From NCBI GenBank assembly GCA_016256075.1, contig SDVU01000218.1, forward strand, positions 1 through 17,117: DNA of 17,117 nucleotides. Reading direction: 5' to 3'. The notes beneath the pieces are model-generated. The model did no database searches. It was given only the letters and a program-made list of their open reading frames with translations, and was not told the DNA's origin. Position 1 is the first letter of the stretch. Every line of letters begins with the position of its first letter. Source of the DNA: Dictyocoela muelleri. Lineage: Eukaryota > Microsporidia. Position numbers and translations under genes: made by a program. Positions 1 to 8,399 of this stretch are shown here, piece by piece.

Positions 1-13
1 TTAATTTTTGCTT

Positions 14-72
14 TTGTCCTTTAAACGGGCCACATTTTTTTTGAAAAAAAACTTGGCCCGTTTAAAGGACAA
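14..72. repeat. Perfect 19-bp-arm hairpin
   Basis: Positions 14-32 (TTGTCCTTTAAACGGGCCA) are the exact reverse complement of 54-72. The 21-base spacer is an 8-T run and an 8-A run that can pair as well, so nearly the whole segment folds on itself. No coding or known RNA motif is visible. It may be a tiny MITE or the core of a foldback element; no target duplication is seen. Confidence 0.8.
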
Positions 73-263
73 GACCCGAATAACCCCTAGCTTTAATCGA
101 TAAAATTTGAGAAGATTTTATTAAATTATTTTAAAATTTTTAAAAATTCTTATTAAAAATGAAGGGGTACACAACGCCCGGGTACCAAAATGCCCGTAAC
201 AATTGCAGTACTCCATGGGTATGGAACAGCTGGAAAGATTTTGAGAATAAATTGTTTTTGCAA
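73..263. other. Unassigned AT-rich spacer
   Basis: No ORF or RNA gene is supported. The segment contains an isolated GC-rich patch at about 177-235 with GCCCGGG and GGTACC-like palindromes, unlike the AT-rich surroundings. A similar GCCCGGG patch occurs near 5103. The origin is unknown. Confidence 0.4.
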
Positions 264-1353
264 CGTTTTTATGGGGCTTGTTTTTTTCGGACTAAAATTT
301 TAGTCCGAAAAAATTACAAAAGCAAAAAAAATTAAAAATAGTCCATGATAATAAAAGTAAACAGCGTAATATTTTACAATATTGAAGAATTACATAATTT
401 ATTATTATACAATGATATAGTCCCGGCAAGTAAGGTGTGTGATATGTATTTACATGATTCACTATTCATAATATATTTCAGAGATGGTACTAAGCACTTA
501 GGTTACAGATGCAAGACTGCAGGATTCCAAAATAGAAAACAGCTATTTAAAACAAATTTACCCATATGAAAGTTTGTACACATCCTAATCTTCTACTTTC
601 CGATTCGACATATAAACAACTGAATTTATGGTACGAATTATCCAACCATACTATTTATAATATGAAATGATATTACGAAACGCCTAAATCGTTATTTAGA
701 AAAACATCCTGATCGTCTAGGTTGTTCCTGATACAAATGGAAAATGGTGAACGGTTATTTCACTCAGAGAGTTATACGATCACCCACAACAACCTCTGAT
801 ATGGTTCACGATACAGTTTGGATTCTTGGCGTAGTAGAAAGCACTAACAAGCGAAACTTTTTTATTAAATGAGTAGAAAATAGACAATATCAAACACTTG
901 TATCTGTCTTAGAAAATATTATTCAGCCCGGCTCCATTTTAGTTTCAGATGTATACCCATCTTACCCCGCTAGGGAGTTCACTTAATCTAAATCATCGTG
1001 TTGTGAACCACACTGAAGGTTCTGTTAACGAATTAGGAGTCCACACTTATAACATAGAATCTTTCTGGTCAGATTTAAAGGCTACAATGAGAAAAGAGAA
1101 TGGCGTCAAAAGATCTAATATAGATACGTAGATCTAAGGATATACATTTAAAAGAAGATTTTTGATGGATTTGATACAGGAAGATTTTAAGTATTTATTT
1201 GACAAACTCTTGAACATATTATTAATTAAAACTAATTTTTATAATTATTTTTTTCTTTAATTTTTTAATCCTAGTAATTTTATATTTTATCATTTTATTC
1301 CAAGGTATCTACCTTAGGTTTAGTCCGGAAAAGTTACAAGCCCCCGTTTTTAT
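264..1353 (+). mobile_element. Merlin DNA transposon relic (Merlin-1) with exact 9-bp target duplication
   Basis: The element proper is 273-1344. It is bounded by the 9-bp direct repeat CGTTTTTAT at 264-272 and 1345-1353, the 8-9 bp duplication length known for Merlin. The termini are inverted repeats starting GGGGCTTGT and sharing TTTTTCGGACTAAA, with a 3-bp indel between the two ends. The left end has an extra feature: about 276-322 folds into a near-perfect palindrome around GGACTAAAATTTTAGTCC, absent from the right end. Between the ends lies a broken Merlin-type transposase. The exact target duplication says the ends are original, while the gene has decayed. Its ends and protein differ from those of the other two Merlins in this window. 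Confidence 0.9.
345..1220 (+). pseudogene. Broken Merlin (IS1016/ISXO2-like) transposase of Merlin-1
   Basis: The coding traces lie in shifting plus-strand frames. An N-terminal piece (345-569) is followed by a segment containing LWYELSNHTIYNM, then VWILGVVES, then SDVYPSYP with the second catalytic Asp codon at 948-950, then YNIESFWSDLK with the catalytic Glu codon at 1057-1059, and a Lys/Arg-rich end. SD-x-YPSY and IESFW followed by basic residues are hallmarks of the Merlin/IS1595 DDE domain. The Asp and Glu codons are in different frames (a frameshift lies between about 965 and 985), and there are further stops near 667-669 and 870-872. The first catalytic Asp cannot be placed with confidence. 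Family assignment rests on these motifs alone. Confidence 0.85.
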
Positions 1354-1695
1354 TAAATTTGTAATTGTTTTTCATGTTCGTCATCACCATTATTTAGGGC
1401 AGGGTTTCCTAACGTGTTGTATACGACACACAGTGTGTCGCGAAAATAATTTTAGTGTGTGCGCGGAAAAAAAAATAAAATTTTTTAAAAAAAAAAGCTA
1501 GTTGAAAATTTAAAAACAAAAAAAAATTTGAAATTTCTATGCGTTTATATATTTACTTTTTGTAAATACATCAAAATTAAAATTTCTTCAAAAAAAATTA
1601 ACCCTAATAAAATGATATTTACTGGAAATGAATAAGAAAAAAATAAAATAATATTGAGGTTATCGTGGTCGATAATATTGAATCACCAGAGAAGA

Positions 1696-1741
1696 CAAAA
1701 ACTGTGACAAAAACTGTGAAAAAAACTGTGACAAAAACTGG
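1696..1741 (+). repeat. 12-bp tandem repeat inside the hAT gene
   Basis: Nearly four copies of the 12-mer AAAAACTGTGAC lie head to tail. In the transposase frame they read as repeated Lys-Thr-Val, so this is an in-frame expansion near the N-terminus, ahead of the BED finger. It may be replication slippage or a basic, flexible linker. Confidence 0.85.
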
Positions 1742-3148
1742 AGTATCTACAAAATTATATCACGAATAGTACATTCAATTCGGATTTACATTTGCAGAAA
1801 ATGAATAAAGTCAATTACCCCTGTGTATTATTTGTGGAGATAAGCTTGCTAATGCATATATGGTTCCAAAAAAGCTTAAAAGACATCTTGAAATAAAGCA
1901 TGCTTCAATTTCAACAAAAGAAAAGAAATATTTTATGGATTTACATGATTCTATGAAAAAAAGATCTAAAAAAATGAAAAAACAACTTATATTTCTGTGA
2001 AAGCTCAAATGTCTAGTTATTTGCTCGCTCAGATATTGGCAAAAAAAACAAGCAAACCCACACGCTTGGTGAAAATACTATCAAGCAGTTTTGTTTGGCC
2101 ATTGTAAAAACATTTTAAGAAAATAGCACGCAGATGAAATAGTAAATATTCTTCTTTCGAATAATACTATGGGCAGACGCATTCAAGACATGTCTAACAA
2201 TATAAAATTTCAAATGAAAAGGTTATTTGAAAAAGAGGAAATTTTCTTTGCTCTTCAATTAGATGAATCGACAGACGTTTCTAGATCAAGCCAGCTGTTG
2301 GTTTATATTCGTTTCATTTTTGAAGATAATATAATATAACATTTTTTTTTCTGTCAAAATCTCCTTTTAGAACTCGCGGTGAAGATATATTTGATGTTTT
2401 GTCTTGTTTTATAGATGATAATAATCACAAATGGACAAATTGTGTTGGTGTTTGCACTGACGGCGCACCTTCGATGGTTAGATGTATAAAAGGACTTGAA
2501 AGCTTCGTTCAAAAAAAACAAGAATATAATTTTTACTAGATGCTTTATACACTGTGAAGCGTTGGTAGTTCAAACTATTGGAGATGAGTTTAAGACCGTT
2601 TTAACAGAGTTTGTTAAGATGATCAAGTTAATAAGTCAGGGCCACTCAAATCAAAAATCTTTGCTCATTTATGTGAAGAAATAGAAGCAGAGTCTTCCAA
2701 ACTTATATTACACACTGAAGTTCACTGGTTGTCAAGAGTGCGCGTAATAAGCCGAGTTTAAGAACGAAGATTGATACTGTTGATGTTTTTTGAAGAAGAA
2801 AAGAAATTTACAAGTTGTGAGTTGCTCAAAAATTAAATTTCGTTATTTAAATTGGCGTATCTAGCGGATATATTTAGAGATTTGAATAAAATTAACACAA
2901 GCATGCAAGGTCGAAAAAAAAATATTCTCACGTCAACCGATAAAATTTTTTTTTATAATGAAGGAAAAAGTTATTAAATGGAAAAACAAAATTACAAACT
3001 TTGAGAATGAAATTTTTTCTAAAACTAATTAAATTATAGAAAAAGGTATAATTAGATATTTAATTATTAAAGAATCTGCGTTCACTTGAATCAAGACTTT
3101 GTAATTATTTCTCGAATCTCGAAGTCGGAAATTACGACTAATCATAAA

Positions 3149-3205
3149 CTCCTCTCTTTCCATCAAATCACATTCAACACATAAATGGAAATAATAAGAG
3201 GAGTT
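3149..3205. repeat. Short imperfect hairpin
   Basis: AACTCCTCT followed by TTTCCAT (about 3149-3166) pairs with ATGGAA and AGAGGAGTT (about 3184-3204), with a few unpaired bases. It lies just 5' of the large palindrome at 3228-3572 and could mark the edge of inserted non-hAT sequence, since no transposase motif is readable here. Confidence 0.5.
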
Positions 3206-3227
3206 AATAGAGTTAAAACATGATCGG

Positions 3228-3572
3228 AATTCCGGTTCCCACCCGGGTTTCAGACCCCCCTAAAAAATAGAAAATCGCCATTCACAAGAGGAGAGATTAT
3301 GATTCTTATATGAAATAAGCTCAATTCGTCGAGATATTACTGAAAATGAATTATTTTTATGTATGAACGAATATATGAGAGTTTTCAAAAATGATCGCTT
3401 CGCGACCATTTTTGGAAACCCTCATATTTTCGTCCATACATCATGAATGTTTCATTTTCAGTATATCTCGACGAATTGAGCTTATTTCATATAAGAATCA
3501 TAATCTCTTCTCTTGTGAATGGCGATTTTCTATTTTTTAGGGGAGTCTGAAACCCGGGTGAGAACCGGAATT
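3228..3572. mobile_element. 345-bp near-perfect palindrome inserted in the hAT relic (foldback element)
   Basis: Left arm 3228-3399 and right arm 3401-3572 are near-exact reverse complements over about 172 bp, centred on about 3400 (ATCGCTTCGCGAC). Mismatches are scattered and few. Both ends carry AATTCCGGTTC then ACCCGGGTTTCAGAC. It interrupts the hAT coding sequence, so it is younger than that insertion. There is no ORF and no convincing target duplication (flanks CATGATCGG and TTTTGTTGT). The structure fits a foldback or hairpin MITE; the superfamily cannot be named. Confidence 0.85.
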
Positions 3573-3940
3573 TTTTGTTGTTGTACCAGCAAGTGGAACT
3601 AAACAGATTTTGGATATGACACTAAAAACATATCCACTGATAGCCAAAAAATCAATTGTAATCCCGCTTCAACTTTATACTACTTTTATTTGTGAAGTAT
3701 CATTTTCTGCAATTTCAAATATCCAGAGGGTACAAAGGGTTAATCTAAAAATGCTTGATGCTGAGATTAGAGTATCTTTATCTGAAATTAATCCATATTT
3801 GGAAGAGTTATGTATCTCTTCGCAGACTCAAATATCACATTGATTAAATAATTTCTTTATTTTAATTAAAAAAATAGTGTGTCGCAAGAAAATGAAAATG
3901 AAAAATTGTTTCGCGTCTACAAAAAGGTTGATTAACACTA

Positions 3941-4345
3941 CTCTAACCAATTAGTATTTAAAAATCCTAAGAAGAGACACTAACCTGTTGGAGAACTAGC
4001 AAATTCCATATTTATTTAGTTTTTCATATTAAAAAATTATATTTTTAATGCTTTATAAATATTTTTTTGTTTCAATATTTTGGCGAGTTGAACCTAAGCT
4101 GTTTTGTTGTTCTGATATGAAATTTAGTGAACATTTGTCTATTTTTTAAGCAAAAAAAAATAATGTGTCTTTCTAACTTACATAGTATACTATTTGCAAT
4201 TTTATAATTTAAAAATGATGGCTCACAAAAGGAATCGCCAATGATTGAGATAGTTTTCATAAGAACGTGTAATATAAAGAAATTAGAAGTGTGTGGTACG
4301 AAATTTTATGTGGTTGGATTAATAATTAAATCAATTCTAATTTTC
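3941..4345. other. No gene seen
   Basis: AT-rich sequence between the hAT end and the first foldback element. A 62-codon minus-strand frame is open here, but it has no recognisable motif and no C-run before its ATG. No repeat matching the rest of the window was found. Confidence 0.5.
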
Positions 4346-4617
4346 GGTTCAAAGTGCGAATCCCCCCCTCCATTTGAGGGTCTTTATTTTTAACTTTCCC
4401 ACCCCTGTTTCAAATGTCGGAGCATAATTTTTTTTTTTAAAAATAAGCAAAATCATTAAAAAAATGATACAATTACATACAACAACATCACACGCCTTCG
4501 GTGTGTGATGTTGTTGTATGTAATTGTATCATTTTATTGAGAATTTTGCTTATTTTTAAAAAAAATTTTATGCTTCGACATTTGAAACAGTGTATGAAAA
4601 GTTAAAAATAAAGACCT
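4346..4617. mobile_element. Foldback element A (truncated at its right end)
   Basis: This is a long inverted repeat centred near 4497 on CATCACACGCCTTCGGTGTG. The left end starts GGTTCAAAGTGCGAAT, followed by a C-run, CATTTGAGGGTC and a segment with TTTCAAATGTCGG and AAATAAGCAAAAT, all mirrored in the right arm. The right arm stops at about 4617, so about 30 bp of the outer right terminus is missing compared with the left. It has no coding capacity. It is the same family as the element at 4733-5027. Confidence 0.85.
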
Positions 4618-4732
4618 TAAATCTAATATTATTAAATTTAATCTTAAAACACCGAGAAAAAAGATTTAAAAAGCAAATCAAGTTAAATAAAATGTATATC
4701 TGAGAATTTTTTAATATACTTTATTACCTACT
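4618..4732. other. Spacer between two foldback elements
   Basis: 115 bp of AT-rich sequence with no repeat or coding signal. It replaces the lost outer right arm of element A. Confidence 0.5.
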
Positions 4733-5027
4733 CAAAGTGCGAATGTTCTCCCATTTGGGGGTCTTTACTTTTAATGTTTCAACCTCTGTTTCAAATGTCG
4801 GCGCATAAATTTTTTTTTAAAAAATAAGCAAAATTCTCAATAAAATGATACAATTACATACAACAACATCATACACCGAAAGTGTGTGATGTTGTTGTAT
4901 GTAATTGTAGCATTTTATTAATGATTTTGCTTATTTTTTAAAAAAAATTTTTGCTCCGACATTTGAAACAGGGGCGAAAAAATTAAAAATAAGGCCCTCA
5001 AATGGGGGAACATTCGCACTTTGAACC
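4733..5027. mobile_element. Foldback element B, same family as element A
   Basis: An inverted repeat of about 147 bp per arm, centred near 4880 (ATACACCGAAAGTGTG). The ends read CAAAGTGCGAATGTTC on the left and its complement on the right, where GGTT precedes it. The internal order of motifs equals that of element A. Flanks TACCTACT (4725-4732) and AACCTAAT (5024-5031) agree at 6 of 8 bases and could be a worn 8-bp target duplication, but GGTT also precedes the end in element A, so these bases may belong to the terminus. Confidence 0.85.
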
Positions 5028-5578
5028 TAATTTATTATTTATTTATTTGTAATTTTATTATTTTTTTATAAAAAAAATAATCCAGGTATGGAATTACACA
5101 TGCCCGGGCACGCGAACTTACACCCATTAAAGAATTAATTAAAGAATTTATTATAACATTAATTAAATTTGGAAATATAAATTGAAATTTGTTTATTTTT
5201 TAACATTTTTCATAATTCCTTTCTAATTAGCAGATTATAAAAACATAATAGAAAAGTCTTTATAATTCAAATATTATATTGAAAATGAAATGTTTATGCA
5301 ATCTTTGAACTTTATTATTTTTAGACAGAAAATTAACTATAAAAATGATAAATATGAAAATTTTAAAAGCGGGTTAAATATTTTTTATGGCAATTATTAA
5401 ATTATTTGAAAAGTAAGAGTCTATTTCCTATTAATATATGTTAAAATTTAATAAATTAATATGAATAATTTAATTTTTTCAGGTACATTAATAAAAGCAA
5501 AAATATTTTAAATAGTCTAAAACTAGCATTATAAACAATTAAGAACCAAAATTTTAAATAAAATAATTAAATTAAAAT
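5028..5578. other. 3' flank of SGT, no gene seen
   Basis: Very AT-rich sequence with stops in all frames. The only departure is a GC-rich patch at about 5085-5120 containing the palindrome TGCCCGGGCA, similar in kind to the patch near 180. No transcription or RNA gene signal was identified. Confidence 0.5.
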
Positions 5579-6310
5579 TTATTTCTTTAAAAAAGACGAA
5601 AGCATATTTTGAATGTCTTCAGGGGACTTATCTTTCATTAAATTTTTAGCCATTTCCATCATCTTAGGATCACTCATAATTTTTGAAATAGAATTATTCA
5701 AATTTTTACCTTCAAAATTATTTAAAATGTTTTCAAATTGATTATCAATCATACTGTCACTTATCAAATCTTCATTTTCTAGGTTAGATTCTTTCGCTGA
5801 TTCTTTTTTATGCTTAATTTCCATAAGTTTGGCAGCGCACAGTTCATTTTCAGGTTCCAAAATTTTTGCTTTTTCAAAATAATATTCAGATTTTTCAAGA
5901 TCTGTGTCAAAAAATACTAATCCAAGTCTTAAATAAGGTTTAACAAAAGCGGGATCTAAATCAATAGATTTTTGGCAATCTGCAATAACCATATCAATTT
6001 TTCCTAGTTTAGCATAAGATGCAGCCCGATTTGAATAAAAAACACAATCAGGGTTAAGTTCAATAGCTTTTGTGTATAAAATAATTGCTTGATCATAATT
6101 TCCTTTTTTAAAATCCAAATTTCCAAGATTTTTAAGCTTTTCGGCATGCCTCTTGGATTCTTCTGAAATTACATTAAGCGGTTTCTGATATGTTTGATTG
6201 TTGAATTGTAATTCTGTTTTTGATATTAATCGCTTGATTTCGGTATAGTCTGAATATTCAAAATAAAGTTTTGTATTTTCAAGTTCTGCCTTCAATTTTT
6301 CAAATGTCAT
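5579..6310 (-). CDS. SGT2: SGT-type TPR co-chaperone (small glutamine-rich TPR protein homologue)
   Basis: 243 aa. The start is taken at the ATG at 6308-6310: the longer frame upstream has only a TTG start, and CCCC sits 3 nt before this ATG. Domains: a short N-terminal helical region (1-50), equivalent to the SGT dimerisation domain; three TPR motifs (about 56-88, 89-122, 123-156), the first with AEKLKNLGN and AIELNP; and a C-terminal STI1-like segment (about 190-243) with MSDPKMMEMA. The two-carboxylate clamp that grips the EEVD tail of Hsp70/Hsp90 is complete: K60, N64, N94, K124, R128. In yeast and animals SGT passes tail-anchored proteins to the GET/TRC pathway and binds Hsp70/Hsp90. The protein is shorter than yeast Sgt2 (346 aa) and lacks a Gln-rich tail, as expected for microsporidian gene shrinkage. 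There are no introns or breaks. Confidence 0.92.
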   Translation of the reverse strand: MTFEKLKAELENTKLYFEYSDYTEIKRLISKTELQFNNQTYQKPLNVISEESKRHAEKLKNLGNLDFKKGNYDQAIILYTKAIELNPDCVFYSNRAASYAKLGKIDMVIADCQKSIDLDPAFVKPYLRLGLVFFDTDLEKSEYYFEKAKILEPENELCAAKLMEIKHKKESAKESNLENEDLISDSMIDNQFENILNNFEGKNLNNSISKIMSDPKMMEMAKNLMKDKSPEDIQNMLSSFLKK

Positions 6311-6313
6311 TGA

Positions 6314-6317
6314 GGGG
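6314..6317 (-). promoter_or_regulatory. CCC-type start signal of SGT
   Basis: Read on the minus strand the sequence is TACCCCTCAATG, so CCCC ends three bases before the start codon. Microsporidian genes often have such C-runs just before the ATG with very short 5' leaders. It supports the 6310 start over the upstream TTG. Confidence 0.7.
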
Positions 6318-6369
6318 TATCGATTCAAAAAAAATAAATTATTTCAATACTTTAACCATGAAAATATTT

Positions 6370-6829
6370 TTAACAATAAAAATATGGTCAAATGGTTAAT
6401 ACTCTTGAATCTAAAATTTAAGTATTGAGGTTCGAATTTCTCTGGCGTCAATTTAATAAATAATTGAGATTGTCAATAAGCGGCCAATAATTATAGCATT
6501 AATATACGGTTGTTCAGGTTGATATAGCTAATTAAGACTTGGTCTAATTTTTTATAATGAAGCTGAAGAGGCACTTTTAAGTGAGTGAGTGTGGCGACAT
6601 CTCGGCAAAATAAGTAGTGAAAAATTATGAAAATAACTCTAATTATCTGTATCCTGCCGACAAATTTATAAAACGAAAATCGCGTATATAGCTGGGCTTC
6701 TCTGTAGCTTATTAGTGATGTATACATGAACATTAAAAATAATTATCTAAAGATTATGGTTGGAGACAACTCTCCGTGTTTGTAATTATGAATATTGTCA
6801 GCATGTAATACAATGTGTTAACTATAAAA
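6370..6829 (+). mobile_element. tRNA-derived SINE copy 1, with 12-bp target duplication
   Basis: The element proper is 6382-6817 (436 bp). It is bounded by TTAACAATAAAA (6370-6381) and TTAACTATAAAA (6818-6829), 11 of 12 matching, as left by LINE-driven insertion. The head is tRNA-like: a degenerate A box (TATGGTCAAATGG, about 6383-6395) and a B box (GGTTCGAATTT, about 6431-6441) at tRNA-like spacing, with CTTGAA/TTTAAG between them forming an anticodon-like stem. The body shares AAGACTTGGTCTAAT, ATCTCGGCAAAATAAGTAGT and GGTTGGAGACAACTCTCC with the other copies. It ends with GTAATACAATG and no poly-A. The element begins about 70 bp upstream of the SGT start, in the opposite orientation. Confidence 0.85.
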
Positions 6830-7348
6830 GAAAGTTCAAATGGTTAGTTCTCGCCGACTTTTCAGTTATTGAGCCCCATTCATTGTTTGCAAGGCGGTAT
6901 TTAAAGTTAGTCATAATGATATCATAACAATTTGGGGCGATATTTACAGTAAGTTAAAAACTGTATTCATTATTTATGACAACCATTTTTATTCTATACA
7001 CACTCATGTGTATTATCAAAGTAAAAAACAAAAAGAATCAACTCCAAATTGTGTTTTTAAAATAAATAAAAGTGAAAGCAAAATGTACAATTTTTCATAT
7101 TTAAAGTAGAAATGATAAAAAATTAAATCCTAAAATGCATTTTTTTTCATATGATAAAAATAGGTAAAGACAAAAAATGAAAAGTACTATTTTTGATATT
7201 ATTGAAACACGAAAGAGTTAAAAAAATAAAATTGTAATTAAATGCCTATTTTGGTGGATTTTCATAAAATTTGAAAGTTTTTACTCTTTCATTCTTTCTT
7301 TTTTATTTTTGGTAATATTAAAATAAATATTAATTTTTATAAGCTCTA
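6830..7348. other. No gene seen between SINE copies 1 and 2
   Basis: AT-rich. The start (about 6836-6900) has a weakly tRNA-like stretch (CAAATGGTTAGTTCTC then GAGCCCCATTC), resembling the head of SINE copy 1. It could be a worn second SINE head, but the match is too poor to annotate. The rest shows only A/T runs. Confidence 0.4.
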
Positions 7349-7829
7349 GTTATTTTTCGACCCAGATAGCTCAGTAGTTAACACTCTTGCATGTAAAATT
7401 TAAGTATCGAGGTCCGAATCTCGCTGACGTCACTCTTTAATAAATAATGAGGGAATGACATTAAGCGGTCAAAAAACTATAGAAATATAGTAATAATATA
7501 CAGCTGTTCTAGTGTGTTATAGCCGATTAAGACTTAGTCTAATATGACAATGAAGTGAAGGGTCTCTCCTAGGTGTGAGGATGAGTGCGGCGACGCATCT
7601 CGGTAAAAAGTAGTGAAAAATAAAAATTCATGAAAAGCCAATAATTACCTTTATTTTGCTGTGTCATTAATAAAACAAAGATCGCATATACAGCAGGCTT
7701 CTGGGTAGCTTAGGAAGTGGCGTATTATTGAAAACCCAGAAACCAAAGGTCTAAAGACTATGGTTGGATACAACTCTTCGGATTAGCAGCCATGGATGCT
7801 GTCATTGTAATATAATGGTTATTTTTCGA
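7349..7829 (+). mobile_element. tRNA-derived SINE copy 2, complete, with exact 12-bp target duplication
   Basis: The element proper is 7361-7817 (457 bp), flanked by GTTATTTTTCGA at 7349-7360 and exactly again at 7818-7829. This copy is the best reference for the family. The A box is TAGCTCAGTAG (7367-7377), close to the TRGCNNARNNGG consensus. The B box is GGTCCGAATCT (7411-7421). The distance between box starts is 44 bp, as in a tRNA. CTTGCA/TTTAAG flanks an anticodon-like loop, but the acceptor stem does not pair, so this is a tRNA-derived promoter head and not a tRNA gene. The 380-bp body has no coding potential. The element ends in TGTAATATAATG with no poly-A tail. Confidence 0.92.
7367..7421 (+). 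promoter_or_regulatory. Internal Pol III promoter (A and B boxes) of SINE copy 2
   Basis: A box TAGCTCAGTAG at 7367-7377 and B box GGTCCGAATCT at 7411-7421 have normal tRNA spacing. The other copies with heads vary at the same places (TAGCTCAGTGG, GGTTCGAATTT), so the family consensus is even closer to the canonical boxes. Whether it is transcribed is not known. Confidence 0.75.
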
Positions 7830-8284
7830 TTATTTTGTTTTGGAAATTTTCTAAGATTTCCATACCTTATATCTTGTTTGATTTTATTTATCTTCCAAAA
7901 ATTGCATATTTTGTTACTTTTCGGGCTCAAATTTGAAAAAATCGATAAAATGACGTCAGTTCGTTTTTTTTGTCTTTGGCGAAAAAAACATATTATTTGA
8001 TTTTTTCGCCTTTGTTGAAAAAAAAACGGCTTTTTAGTTAGCGAAACTCCCATTTTTTCACCAATAGAATTTTATAATTTAATTTCTTATACCAATGAAT
8101 CGAGTATTAAATTTTCGAAATCAAATGCAATGGTAAATATTTTTAGCATACAAAGGATATAAATAAAATTCTGACTGAATAATAAACAATAGAAACAAAT
8201 CGTGTGTGTAATAAGGACATCTAGAGTATTTTTTGTATAGATCATTGTAAGTTTATCGAAGAGAAATGCAATGGCCAGGATCGC
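7830..8284. other. No gene seen; small hairpin and a 19-bp direct repeat
   Basis: Overlapping ORFs on both strands here have no motifs and look accidental. A perfect 10-bp-arm hairpin, GGCGAAAAAA with TTTTTTCGCC, lies at 7978-8010. A 19-bp direct repeat ending AAATGCAATGG occurs at 8115-8133 and 8256-8274 with three mismatches; the second copy ends 10 bp before the Merlin at 8285. Confidence 0.5.
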
Positions 8285-8399
8285 GCGCTCTTTATTTTTC
8301 TAAAATGGGGGGTGTACTAAAATTTTTGATTTTACCCCTATGTTCCAATGTAAAAAAAATTAAAAAATTAATTTATTATTAAATCCAAAAACACATCAA

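Larger units (their letters stand above)
1668..3843 (+). pseudogene. Broken hAT transposase with BED zinc finger, ZBED5/FAM200 type
   Basis: In order: a Lys-Thr-Val repeat stretch near the N-terminus (about 1690-1741); a BED-type finger (LCIICGDKLA then KLKRHLEIKH, about 1818-1900); the first catalytic Asp in LQLDESTDVS (codon 2262-2264); the second in GVCTDGAPSM (codon 2459-2461); CFIHCEAL (about 2543-2566); LHTEVHWLSR (about 2710-2740); then, beyond the palindrome, the dimerisation domain (3610-3843) with YPLIAKKS, the catalytic Glu in TTFICEVSFSAI (codon 3694-3696) and EIRVSLSEINP. This motif order is that of animal ZBED5-like domesticated and mobile hAT transposases. The gene is broken by several stops (for example at 1768-1770 and 1806-1808) and by frame changes between 2300 and 2720. 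It is certainly non-functional. Confidence 0.88.
1400..3940 (+). mobile_element. hAT DNA transposon relic, ZBED5-like
   Basis: The left end starts CAGGGTTTCCTAAC at 1400. The right end, read from 3940 on the other strand, starts TAGTGTTAATCAACC, and both continue with GTGTTGTA/TTTTTGTAGACGCG-like sequence, as in degenerate hAT terminal repeats. Both subterminal regions also carry GTGTGTCGC motifs (1433-1441 and 3877-3885). No convincing 8-bp target duplication remains (ATTTAGGG on the left, CTCTAACC on the right). A 345-bp palindrome (3228-3572) is inserted in the 3' third, splitting the coding region before the C-terminal dimerisation domain. The remainder is one broken transposase gene. Confidence 0.8.

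Noticed and set aside
6311-6328. Extended SGT start six codons upstream at a TTG
   Set aside because: Non-ATG start, and the extension would translate the CCCC start signal itself.
7361-7432. Possible functional tRNA gene at the head of SINE copy 2
   Set aside because: A and B boxes are good, but the acceptor stem does not pair and the T stem has the wrong geometry. The same sequence heads several repeats with target duplications.
7764-8053. Overlapping 78- and 83-codon ORFs on both strands
   Set aside because: One starts inside SINE copy 2, both are low complexity (Phe/Leu or Lys/Gln rich), and neither has a C-run before its start.
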